From Cryptomeria japonica (Eukaryota; Streptophyta; Pinopsida; Cupressales; Cupressaceae), in contig NC_081414.1 of assembly GCF_030272615.1 (NCBI RefSeq), positions 521,668,185-521,732,184 of the forward strand: a DNA stretch of 64,000 nucleotides, written 5' to 3'. Each line of letters opens with the position of its first letter. Position 1 is the stretch's first letter. A model generated the notes under the pieces. That model had not been told where the DNA came from. It made no database searches and saw nothing but the letters and a program-made list of their open reading frames with translations. Position numbers and translations under genes: made by a program. This document shows, piece after piece, positions 48,457 through 58,961 of this stretch.

Positions 48457-49686
48457 TGTTTCTATTTACTAAGTTGTCATTAGTTTTATGCTCAAAGTCA
48501 TTCTATATACTCTAGTCAGTTAATACTACCAAAAAGTCCAGTCGGTAAATACCAAGGTCACCAGTGTTGATTACAGAAGAAAGACAAGTCACCGAGTTGA
48601 TACACACCGAGCTGTGAACCGAGATATATGCAGACTATGTACCGAGTAAGGTTTATATGTTTACCGAGTAGCAAAGAAGGTATACCAAGTTAATCTGAAC
48701 CGAGTGAAAATGTGTTACTAGATTCAATGAACCTAGACACTCATGTGAAACATGTTACATAATTTGAGAAGATGAAACCGTTACTACATTGGAAATTGCA
48801 TTTAAAGATTTTGTATGATTTTGAGGAAGAATATCCAATGAAATAATTTCTATGTTTATTCATTCAATAAAACATGTTTGTATGATCAAAGCATGAATAG
48901 ATCATCATCTCAGAGATCTATATAAACATAATGATTTGAGTACATGAAGAGAAGGTGACATGTAAGGTCAATCAAGAAAAGAGAGATGAAGGAATGATTA
49001 AGTCAAGCATGAAGGAATAAGATTGATAGAGATAATCATAGGTTACCGAGAAGGTTTCAGAGAACAGTTTAAGGAACAGAGAATACAAAAGTGGTTACTG
49101 AGTTGATTTATCAATTACCGAGGAATGCTATGAGCAAGGTAATTTAATATTAAGCACATAGAGTCTGCTATAACATTTTAGATGTGAAGTTGCAGATATT
49201 TTATAAATATTTTGATTGAAATATTAAGTTGTAATAGAAACCTTTAGCAGGGTAAAAGACTCTAATAAAGTCTATAAATTGTAAAGCCTTTAACCAGGTA
49301 CAACATTTTGTAGAAGTGTTTGTAAAATCCTTTAGCAAGGTAGATCTAAAGATCTTTATACTCCTAACAGGGTAAGCTATCAAAAATGGTTGAACATGTA
49401 GCTCTAACTAAGCAATCTTGATTACTGTAGTAGTGAAGTTGTGAGTGCCATCCCCACCATAGTTTTTCTCTCTAACTAAGAGTTTCTGCGTGACCAAAAA
49501 TCATTGTGCTATCGAGTGATATTTTGATGCATGTTATCTTTATGATTATGTTTCAGTATTTTATATCTTTGAGATCAGCAATGCATAGTTTGTGTTTATC
49601 AGTAAAACTATTTTTCAAGAAAAGTTTTGAAGTACTAATTCACCCCTCCCCTCTTAGTACATTAGCCTTCCAAGTAAGACCTAACA
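48457..49686 (+). repeat. N1 3' LTR
   Basis: 1,230 bp, TGTTTCTATTTAC to CCTAACA. It keeps six ACCGAG boxes at 48591, 48606, 48618, 48641, 48663 and 48699. AATTCACCCCTCCCCTCTT is near 49637-49656. Confidence 0.95.
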
Positions 49687-49691
49687 ACCTT

Positions 49692-50179
49692 TCTATTCTA
49701 CATACCCTCACATTTACAAAAATCGATGATGCCTCCATAACCCAGCCTCATAATGCACCTCTACATATTGAAGCCTTTATCTATAAAAACTGCATCAAAT
49801 GAGTCTTGATAGATGGAGGAGCAGGTTTGAATATTTGTACATTGAGCACTATTAAACAATTGGGATATTCTGAGAAGGTTGTGAATTCTACACAAGCTAT
49901 CACCATAAAAGCATATGATGATGAAGAGAATTCATCCAAGGGCATAGTCACCTTACCTATTAGAGTTGGGCCAGTTATGAAGGATATGGTTTGTCAAGTC
50001 CTTGATCTAGATCTCACATACAATATACTCTTGGGAATTCCATGGATTCATGAAATGAGAGTTGTTCCCTCAACATATCATCAATGTATAAAATTTCCTT
50101 ACAATGGAATTGAAGTGACCATAAAAGGTGATCTGACCCATTCATGTATTGCAATAACCTGCAAAAAAGATCAGAAATA
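49692..50179 (+). pseudogene. pol: G1 aspartic protease region
   Basis: It continues the G1 gag frame after N1. A stop at 49800 directly precedes VLIDGGAGLNICTLS (catalytic Asp in the DGGA form used by Tat-like gypsy elements). Then IKAYDDEENSSKGIVTLPI, the LDLTYNILLGIPWIHEM flap-to-end motif and VVPSTYHQCIKFPY follow. Length and motif order fit a gypsy retropepsin. It ends in a stop at 50178. Confidence 0.85.
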
Positions 50180-51123
50180 ACAATCCCAATCAATCAAGAA
50201 GCTATTCCTTCATTAGCATATGTGGATCCAAAATTCTTTAAAGCTTCTACATCAAAACAAGTAGAGCTCAAAGAAAAGATCAAGGTTAAAGATATGGGAT
50301 GTGTTGAGTATATCTTTCATCTTGATCAACTCCCACTATCTCTTAAGACATTTAGTCGATAGGAAGAACCTACAAATAATTTTCAATGTCAAGGAATTGG
50401 GTACGAAGAACCTAATGTTGTGGTTACTAAGTCTGAATGCAAATCTCCTCTAGTGGTGCATGCAACTCTTGATATCAATAGTCCTAAGAGTGTTTCTAAC
50501 GAAGAATCTATTGACCATATTGCTAGCCCCCATGAGAACTCATATAGATTTACCATTTCATCTATTCATTCCATTTCCACTCCACTCCTAGGCTTGGATC
50601 AACAAGAATCACAAAAAACCCTATTAATTGGGGATCAAAAATCAAGCCTTGAAAAAAAAATCTAAAAGTTAAAAATAAAGAAAATGCCTTTAGTCCAAAT
50701 CAAAATCAAAAGCTATTGGACTCTGAAAAAATCAAGGTCAAGGATAAAAATCCTATGAAAGAAAAAGAGCAAGAGATGATCTCCCCTAATATCAAAATAA
50801 TTGGGGGTAGAAGTTCTACAATTTTAAGTCAAAAAGCATACTTATTAATACTAAGTCTTCATCATGCTATCCTACTTTCACTTCTTTTTGCAATCATAAG
50901 CCTTTATTCCTCATCCACTTATTCAACACATCCATCCCCTTTTGGTGATTCATCATGGACCTTTAATGGAGCTTCCTTGAGGGACTTTGTTAGCAGGGAT
51001 GCCCAAACTTCTTTAAGTGACACGCATATGGGCCTGTGTAGTCCACACACTAGTAATTATATCTTGATTCCTTTATCAATAAAGACAGTCACTCAAGCTA
51101 CACATCATTTAGTCAAGGAATGA
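50180..51123 (+). pseudogene. G1 region of unknown coding origin (RT expected, absent)
   Basis: Several short open stretches in differing frames: Lys/Ser-rich segments and, at 50716-51123, a 135-codon frame with a hydrophobic run AYLLILSLHHAILLSLLFA that could span a membrane. No RT (YVDD or FLDD), RNase H or integrase core is seen where they belong. Either deletion removed them or this is an element-specific insert. I cannot assign a function. Confidence 0.45.
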
Positions 51124-51378
51124 CACAACTAGAAACATAAGGTTAAACCTCATACATTTGAGGTGGCTAACTTAGTTCTCAAGGAAAATCCTAAAAATCA
51201 GCAAGACAGAGAGAAGAAAGGCAAGTTTGAACCAAATTGGCTTGGTCCCTATGTCATCACAATAATATATGGATTAGGTGCATATCAGCTCTCAACATTA
51301 GATGGAGAACCTTTGGAAGATCCTATCAATAGCATGCACCTTCATAGGTTTTACACATATCTTTTTAGAATATTCTAA
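51124..51378 (+). pseudogene. pol: G1 integrase C-terminal tail
   Basis: Contains FEVANLVLKENP, GKFEPNWLGPYVITI and a YQLSTLDGEPL..NSMHLHRFY segment. This is the usual end of gypsy integrases (V..K..P.....GKF...W.GPY.I). The catalytic D,D,E core is missing upstream. The frame ends at 51376-51378. Confidence 0.88.
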
Positions 51379-51968
51379 TCTAAAAATACAAAAAAATAAA
51401 AAAATATCAAAAATAAAAAAAATCATAAAAATAAAAAAATTGTTACTTGGTGAAAACCTGGTAAACAAGCACCTTGTGACACAAAAAATTTGGAAAAATT
51501 TAAAAAAAGTAAAAAAAAAAATCGTCTAATAGTGAAAACCACTTCGGTGGCGCCCTGGGCAAGTACCATGGTGAAAACAAAGTTACCGGTGCCATGTGTA
51601 GAGACATTTCTCCTCCCTCCTTCAAGATTCAATCTCATCCTTTCACTTTTGCACACACTCATAGCCTATCCATTCATGATAAACTTATCCATTCCCATCA
51701 TGGCTTGTTATTGATCTACCTAGGATTGGTTAGCCATTCATAATAAAACCTCCCTTTTCATCCTCTTTCGTCCATAATAAATCAAGTTCAATTTGCAATT
51801 GTAGCAAAATCCTGTCTAGTGATGGAAATGGTACCCTGAGCATCACATGTTTTGAGAAGCATCATTTTTTCATTCCTCCTTCTTTTCATGCACAGTCTAT
51901 TATAAAAAGGTCATTTGCATTGCCAATCTGCAATAAGTTTCCATTCTTCTTCACAATAAAGTACAAGT
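51379..51968 (+). other. G1 3' non-coding region with repeated GTGAAAAC words
   Basis: An A-rich start, then GTGAAAAC three times (about 51451, 51532 and 51571), each followed by a short C/G-rich hairpin-like stretch; one is CCAC-TTCG-GTGG at 51539-51550. It continues at 57018 beyond the C4 insertion. No coding frame. Confidence 0.55.
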
Positions 51969-52437
51969 TGTTAGGCTTTCAAGCAGATCCGAAGCAAATA
52001 TGAACTAACAATTATATGCAGATTTAAATACAAAAGATAAAGAAATAAAATAGGACATAGATAACATAGAGATTTAACGTGGTTCACCCAGAATGGGTTA
52101 TGTCCACCATACACAGTCATCCAATCTTTCTTATTATTCAACAAAAATAGTACATCAACCTTACAATGCCTTAAGCATCCCAGCCACTTATAACATGCAT
52201 TTTTAGGGAAACAAACAAAGTCGACCTTTTTAGGGTTTTATTACAATGTCGGTTTTCAAAAACAAAAAATGGCAAAAAAAAAAAAAAAAATTCTTGAGGG
52301 TTGCCCCCCTGAACCCCCACTTTTCTCGGGGGCTGCTACCCTCAAACCCCTACCCGGGGCCCAGCCTGGCCCCGGACCCCGGCAAGGATACGTGTTGAGT
52401 GTATAGTACTTTGCTGATCAGTCGCCACATTTCAACA
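51969..52437 (-). repeat. C4 3' LTR
   Basis: 469 bp, TGTTAGGCTTTC to TTTCAACA in plus orientation. It contains TTTAACGTGGTTCACCCAG (about 52074-52092), the copia-type R-region motif, and a GC-rich stretch with CCCGGGGCC-like words at about 52300-52385. Confidence 0.95.
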
Positions 52438-52496
52438 ATCTCCCACTTGGAGACTGATCAGGCTCCACACCGAACAATCTCCCACTTGGAGACTAA
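52438..52496 (-). other. C4 duplicated polypurine tract
   Basis: AACAATCTCCCACTTGGAGA occurs at 52434 and again at about 52474, i.e. AGTCTCCAAGTGGGAGATTG twice on the coding strand about 40 bp apart. The inner copy adjoins the LTR. Confidence 0.8.
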
Positions 52497-52572
52497 TACT
52501 ACACGACACCACTGTACATGCAACATCCGCTGGATAAAAACTAGGACTTGACTGGTATAAATTCCACAATTA

Positions 52573-55500
52573 TCAATCAAGAAGACCAACAGAAACTAAT
52601 GAAGAAATTAACTTCTCTTGTGGAACTACCTTTGTGAACATATCAATAGGATTCTCAGTTGTGTGAATCTTCTCAAGCCGTAACTGACCCTCCTCCAAAA
52701 TAGTCTGGATGAAGTGGTACCTGAGCTGAATGTGCCTTGTCTTTGAAAGAAAAGCAGAGTTCTTCGCAAGATGAATGGCACTCTTGCTATTAGTATACAA
52801 TGGGCTATCCTCTTGTGTCTGACCCAATTCCTTCAGAAAACATTGCAACCAAATCATCTCTTTGCTGGCTTCTGTAGTAGCAACATACTCAGCTTCAATG
52901 GTTGAAAGTGCAACAACCTTTTGCAGCCTAGAAATCCAACTGACTGTAGTTCCCCCTATAGTAAAAACATGCCCTATAGTACTCCTCTATGAATCAATAT
53001 CACCCGCTAGATCAGAGTCAACAAATCCACTCAAAGCAGCATTAGATCCTTTGAAACATAATGCCTTCGTAGTAGTTCCTTTCAAATACCGAAGAATCCA
53101 TTTCATAGCATTCTAATGTTCCATACCTGGATTGCTCATAAACCTGCTCACAACTCCCACTGCATGTGCAATATCTGGCCTTGTGCATACCATTGCATAC
53201 ATCAGACTACCAATAGCTAATGAATACAGGATGTTAGACATTTTATTAACCTCTTCCCGTGCCTTTGGGCACATCTCCTTAGTCAATTTGAAATGACTAG
53301 CCAAAGGTGTACTAATTGCTTTTGCATCCTGCATGTTAAATCTTTTCAACACCTTCTTTATATACTCATTTTGGGACAAATTCAAGGTTCTATTTTTCTT
53401 GTCCTGTGTAATCCTCATACCGAGAATTTGCTTAGCTGCACCCAAATCCTTCATAGCAAATGACCTAGCTAATTTCTGTTTAAGATCATTTATATGTTGC
53501 ATGTTAGACCTAGCAACAAGCATGTCATCAACATAAAACAACAAGATAATATAACTGTCATTATCAAATCTCTTAAAATATACACAATGATCAGAATGAC
53601 ATCTATGATAACCGTGTTCAGCCATGAAACTATCAAATTTTAAATACCATTGTCGGGGTGCTTACTTTAGGCCATACAGACTTTTCTTCAACCTGCACAC
53701 CAAGTTCTCCTTACCTTTGACCTCATATCCCTGTGGTTGCAACATGTAAATTTCCTCCTCCAAATCTCCATGGAGAAAAGTTGTTTTGACATCTAATTGT
53801 TCAAGATGTAAATCATCTGCAGCCACAAGACTAAGTACAATTCTAATTGAAGTCATTTTTACAACTAGAGAAAATATTTCATCATAATCTATTTCCTTTT
53901 TCTGTGCAAAACCTTTTACCACAAGTCTAGCCTTATATCTTTTCTAACCTCCTTCCTCCTCCTTCAGCCGATAAACCCATTTGTTAGGCAAGGCTCTTTT
54001 TTCTGCAGGTAAAGGGACTAAGTCCCAAGTCTTATTTTTCATCAAGGAGTCCATCTCCTCTTTCATGCCTAGTTCCCACTATTGTTTGGCATCTACCTGC
54101 ATTGCTTCTTCATATTCTTCTGGTTCACCAGAATTCGTTAATAAAATAGAATACAAAGAAGGAGAAAATCTTTCGGGGGGTCTACTTGTCCTCGTAGAAT
54201 GTCTAGCACTTGCAGGAGTTTGTGGGACAATCTGTTGTTGCTGAGCATCAGGTACCTGTGGCATTTCATTTTCAGGAATCTCATCCAACACCACATATTC
54301 TTGTTTGTCCTATTCATGCTTCTTTTCCTACATCTGTTCTTTATACATAACCTTCTCATTGAATATAACATCTCTACTTCTAATTATTTTCTTATTTTCA
54401 AAATCCCATAACCGATAGCCATATTCATCTATCCCATATCCAATGAAGGTACATTTCTGAGATTTAGCATCAAGCTTGGTTCTGTTTTCTTTATCAACAT
54501 GGACAAAAGCTTCACAACCAAAAGTTTTTAGAAAAGAATAATTTACCTTTTTACCAGTCCATACCTCCTCTAGAATACCACCATCCAAAGGGGTTTAAGG
54601 TCCTCTATTTATCAAATAGACAGCAGTATGTACAACATCTGCCCAAAAATGTAAGGGCAATCTAGCATGCAATCTCATGCTCCTCGCACATTCCATGATA
54701 GTTCTATTCATTCTCTCTGACACACCATTTTCTTGTAGAGTTCCTGGAACTGTCTTCTTCTTTCGAATCCCATTTAAGGAAAAGTAATCTTCAAATGCTT
54801 TACTACAATACTCACCTCCATTATCCGATCTAATACACTTCAACTTTTTTCCCGTCTCATTCTCAACCAAAGCTTTCCATTTCTTAAAAGTTTCAAAAAC
54901 ATTTGATTTTTGTTTTAGGAAATATACCCATGCTTTTCTGGTTGAGTCATCAATAAAAATAACATAATAACAAGAGCCACCAAGAGATGATACCTGAGTC
55001 GGTCCCCATACATCTGAATATACAAGCTCTAACTTCTCACTCTTCTTCTCTTTCCCAACCTTGAGAAATCTGACTCTTTTCTGTTTACCATAAACATAGT
55101 TTTCACAGAACTCTAAATCAATCTTCTTTAGTCCTGGCAATAGATTTTTGGAGTGAAGGATTTTCATCCCTTTCTCACTCATGTGCCCAAGCCTATGGTG
55201 CCACATTATCGAATCTATTCTTGCAACATTTATTGTTGTTGTCCCTACAGTAACTTTATTTGTAGTAGCTAAGGTAGAGTAAGTGTTACCAGTACATAGA
55301 TATAATGTGCCTACCTTCACACCTTTAGCTACTACTAATGATCCTTTAGTGACCTTCCACATACTATCTGAGAAGGTAACTATGCAACCTTCACTACCTA
55401 ATTACCCTGCAGAAATTAAATTTCTTCTTAAATTAGGAACATGTCTTACCTCCTGCAGAAACCAGTCATTACCATTCTGCAACTTGATCTTTATCTTTCC

Positions 55501-56499
55501 TTTTCCAACAATTTGACAGGGCTCATCATCACCCAAATATACTTGTCCAAAATCACCTTGAACATAATCTAGAAAATATTTTCTATGGGGTGTAGCATGA
55601 AATGAAGCCCCAGAATCTATTACCCAGGAATCATTAACATTATCCAAACATAAGATTAAAGCATCTTGTAAAGTATTACTTGCAATATTAGCTTCCTTAC
55701 TGTCATTTTCATTTTTGTCTCCTTCTTTGTTTTTCCAAGACCAACAGTCTTTCTTTAGATGACCAGGCTTTCTGCAATACCAGCAATCTTTCTTTCCTCT
55801 AGATTGAGAGCATCCTTTCTTTGACTTCCCTCATGACTTCTCATTCCCAGGGCCTTTTCCTCTTTCCTTTGATCTTCCTCTATTCTCAACATTCAAAACA
55901 CTACCCGATGATGTTGGAGTCTCACCTGTGCTTTTCCTTCTCATTTCCTCGCTTAGGATAACACCAACAATATCATCAAATACCAAAGTATTTTTACTAG
56001 AGATAGAGTTACTTACAACCATAACCAAGCTATTCCAGCTTTCTGGCAAAGAACATAAAATCAAGAGAGCCCTAACCTCTTCTGCAAAGGTTATTTTTAC
56101 CGAAGACAATTGACTGGTAATTGTATTAAATTCACTTAAGTGCTCTACTACAGATCCTCCCTCACTCATTTTCAAATTAAACAAATGCTTCATAAGAAAT
56201 ACCTTATTCGAAGCCGAGGGTTTCTCATACAGCTTAGCCAATGTTGCCATCAAATCTATAGTCATTTTTGCTTCTGTTATATTGAATGCTACAGATGATG
56301 CAAGGCACAATCGAATGGATCCCAGTGCCTTTCTATCTAAAATGTCCCACTCTTCATCTAATATTGTGGTCAGTTTCTTTGTCTTTCCTTCCAATGGCTG
56401 CCACAAATCCTTTTGATACAGGTAATCCTCCATCTACATTTTCCATAACTGATAATTCTAGCTGTTAAACTTTTCGACCTTGAATTTGGAATCCTCCAT
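52573..56499 (-). pseudogene. gag-pol: C4 gag-pol polyprotein, one frame with in-frame stops
   Basis: ATG at 56499 (minus), stop at 52573, about 1,308 codons. I find no frameshift but about 12 internal stops. In order: gag (56499-55835) with LWQPLEGK and SVVEHLSEFN; intact zinc knuckle CWYCRKPGHLKKDC (about 55790-55750); protease WVIDSGASFHATPHRKYF (about 55630); pre-integrase MWHHRLGHMSEKGMKIL; integrase with YSDVWGP, RSDNGGEY and a GTLQENGVSERMN segment (catalytic D, D, E); RT with QLDVKTTFLHGDLEEEIYM and FYVDDMLVA; RNase H with FVDSDLAGDID and TIEAEYVA. Several stops replace conserved Gln, e.g. LK-stop-APRQW. It would encode all enzymes of the copia cycle. Confidence 0.95.
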
Positions 56500-56546
56500 T
56501 GCTCCCACTCAAATCTGAAAGTCCTGCCAATTTATAGAAAAACCTT

Positions 56547-56558
56547 GCTCTGATACCA
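56547..56558 (-). other. C4 primer-binding site
   Basis: Coding strand TGGTATCAGAGC, two bases from the LTR end. Exact match to the initiator Met-tRNA-complementary consensus. Confidence 0.95.
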
Positions 56559-56560
56559 AT

Positions 56561-57017
56561 TGTTAGGGTTTCAAGTAGATCCGAAGCAAATATGAACTAA
56601 CAATTATATGCAGATTTAATTACAAAAGATAAAGAAATAAAACAGGACACAGATAACATAGAGATTTAACGTGGTTCACCCAGAATGGGTTACATCCACC
56701 ATACATAGTCGTCCAATCTTTCTTATTATCCAGCAAAAATAGTACATCAACCTTACAATGCCTTAAGCATCCTAGCTGCTTATAACATGCATTTTTAGGG
56801 CAACAAACAAAGTTGGCCTTTTTAGGGTTTTATTACAATGTTGGTTTTCATCAACAAAAAATGGCAAAAAAAGAAAAAAATTTCTCAGGGGCGGCCCCGC
56901 TTTTCTCAAGGGCTGCTGTCCCCGAACCCCTGCCTGGGGCCCAGTCTGGCCCCAAACCCCGACAAGGATACATTTTGAGTGTATAGTACTTTGTTGATCA
57001 GTCACCACATTTCAACA
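56561..57017 (-). repeat. C4 5' LTR
   Basis: 457 bp, TGTTAGGGTTTC to TTTCAACA. It pairs with 51969-52437; length differences come mainly from the A-run and adjoining GC-rich stretch. Confidence 0.95.
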
Positions 57018-57760
57018 AAAGTTTCATGGATTCAGTCAGTTTTAGATGAGACACAAGCAGTACTGAGCTTTCAACAAATCAAATCTTTCAGTAGACTTTG
57101 GCAACAACATGGTTTTCAACATGATTTGTCCTTTATCAGGATGACAACATGGTGACCAAATCAAACATGTTAACATGTGGCAAGAAACACAAATAACTTG
57201 AAGATTTCACTATATGTTGGTGTGAATTCTTGGTTTTCTTTTGATTTTATCTTTTGGTGACATGTCTTTTATCTTTTCCGAGATGTCTCTGACTAGAGAT
57301 TCTATCTTTAGGATGTCTTTGACTAGAAAGGCAAGGATGGGATATGATTCACCTACTATTTTTTTGTTGTCTATGGATTGTCTCTTAGTAATGCTATGAC
57401 TTACCCAAGGTTATGAGGAAACTGTGAGTCTACTATGAACTGGGGAATTCCTTATTTGCGACTATCTAATTTCCATGCAAATGGGCACAATGACTTTTTG
57501 GGTCGAACCTATACCTTAATTGTCATAACCTATTTTCCATAATAAATCTCAATGATGATAAAGCACATGAAGCTCTTTTACTTCCATATCTTCTATCTTC
57601 CATCCCCCTTTCGTGACTGACCTCCATTGTCCTTCCTTGAGTCCATGTAGCCTGCTATCACATGATAGTATAATGACATGCCAAAAATGTCTACATTTCA
57701 TGTAGTTTCTGTTGGAATTATGGTGCATTTGATATGACCAATGAATGAAATGGTTGTCAT
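57018..57760 (+). other. G1 3' region, distal part
   Basis: Resumes after the C4 target site. It contains GATGTCTCTGACTAGAGATT and GATGTCTTTGACTAGAAAGG, two related words 37 bases apart. No open frame with protein character. It ends at GTCAT, the sequence flanking the N3 LTR. Confidence 0.45.
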
Positions 57761-58902
57761 TGTTGGCAACATCATCTTCTAAGTCTCCACAAACCACCAG
57801 TCAAGGAGTAAAGGGAAACCGGTAAAGAACAAGAGTTCTTATTCCTATTGGTAGTGAGTAGACCGGCTAAGTAGTGAGTAGAACGACACATAAGAGGTCA
57901 ACCGACTAAGTAGTGAATAGATCAATACATAGGAGAACAATCGACTAAGTAGATAATAGACTGGTATACATGAGGTAACCAATTAAGCAAAATTGGATTG
58001 ATATATTGTCATAATAGGAGTCTCAACCAATAAACTTGGAAACATCCAGTTAACATCAAGTTGAACTGGTAGTCTTCCCTTTTCAACCGATGAACTTATC
58101 AGCATGAACAGTTGTCTTGATTGATATTCCTGCAATGATTTTTGGAGAGTAATTTGAGGAGCGATAGAAGAATTTTGAATCTGATTTTTAGAGGGAAAGT
58201 TGGAGCTAGAACAAAAGGCTAATATATTCACATCATTCATTTGAATTATGTGGTTACAAATGTGGAAAATATCTATGAAAGTGTAAATAGGGGGAGGAGA
58301 ATAGAGTGCGATAGATAGAGGTATTTAATGGTGAAGTAGACACTGATCAGAAAAATAGAGTATGCAAAGTGGATCTATGAGACAAAGGTAATGCCACTAG
58401 ATAGATCAATTACCTTTGTTTCCTTCTAACAATTATAGAATTGTAAATCCCTTAGCTGGGTGAACCTTAACCAGTTCTTTATGTAAAATCTCTTAATAGA
58501 GTCACTTCAAATATGAAGTTGTAAAATCCTCTAGCAAGGTGAGCTTTAACAGGTTCTAAGGTATTCTTAACCAAATATCAGTCACTTCTAACAGGGCGAT
58601 GTTCTCAGAAGGAACTAATTGTAAGCTCTTAACAGGCCACTCTTTTTCACTGCAGTAAAAGAGATTGTGGGTTATCCCCCACCATGGTTTTCTCCATCTA
58701 ACTGAGGGTTTCCATGTATAATTGTTGGTGTTATGTGATAATTATGTGTGCATGCAAATATCTTTTCTTTGATGTTATGATTTATGCAATGTTTAAGATA
58801 ATTTGAAGGATAGTTGCAGACTGGTAAGTTTGAATGTTTGAATTCTAATTAAATTGCTTTGACTGATTCACCCCCCCTCTTAATCACCGGTTAATAGTAA
58901 CA
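57761..58902 (+). repeat. N3 5' LTR
   Basis: TGTTGGCAACATC to AGTAACA, 1,142 bp, ends inferred from the primer site and the family's TGTTGGCA start. U3 carries three 39-bp tandem repeats (57870-57986). CCCCCACCATGGTTTTCTCC (about 58675) and GATTCACCCCCCCTCT (58865-58880) match the other N/C1/C2 LTRs. Confidence 0.8.
57870..57986 (+). repeat. Three 39-bp tandem repeats in the N3 U3
   Basis: Units start at 57870, 57909 and 57948 with AGTAGTGAGTAGA, AGTAGTGAATAGA and AGTAGATAATAGA; a partial unit precedes them. They lie about 110 bp inside the LTR, where retroelement enhancers commonly sit. Confidence 0.9.
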
Positions 58903-58904
58903 AT

Positions 58905-58914
58905 TGGTATTAGA
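58905..58914 (+). other. N3 primer-binding site remnant
   Basis: TGGTATTAGA followed by TT where the consensus has GC. Two bases after the LTR end. Confidence 0.75.
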
Positions 58915-58961
58915 TTTATTGGTCCTCTGAAGAAAATCTTGATAGCTTGAGGAAAAATATC

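Larger units (their letters stand above)
41684..49686 (+). mobile_element. N1: complete pol-less LTR element carrying ORF1 and ORF2
   Basis: 8,003 bp with two LTRs of exactly 1,230 bp and a perfect target duplication ACCTT (41679-41683, 49687-49691). Order: LTR, Met-type primer site, ORF1 (coiled coil and five zinc knuckles), ORF2 (about 1,084 codons, unknown), two polypurine tracts, LTR. The 5.5-kb interior has no integrase, RT or RNase H, and the same ORF1-ORF2 order recurs in N3, so the missing pol is a family trait. LTR divergence is about 13% in the first 205 bases by eye, mostly transitions. Confidence 0.93.
51969..57017 (-). mobile_element. C4: complete Ty1/copia retrotransposon
   Basis: 5,049 bp, LTRs of 469 and 457 bp with TGTTAG...CAACA ends. 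Flanks are CAAGT (51964-51968) and AAAGT (57018-57022), a 4/5 target duplication. The primer site is an exact TGGTATCAGAGC. One continuous gag-pol frame. LTR divergence is roughly 7-8% by eye, so it is younger than N1. It is inserted in the G1 3' region. A different lineage from C1/C2, with short LTRs and RT motif YVDDMLV. Confidence 0.95.
36975..57760 (+). mobile_element. G1: decayed Ty3/gypsy element, split by N1 and C4
   Basis: Pieces 36975-41683, 49692-51968 and 57018-57760 are collinear parts of one gypsy-type element: leader or LTR, gag, protease, integrase tail, 3' region. The reading frame runs from gag directly into protease once N1 and one target-site copy are set aside. RT, RNase H and the integrase core are missing. 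LTR boundaries are not identified, so both outer coordinates are estimates. G1 is older than N1 and C4. Confidence 0.7.
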
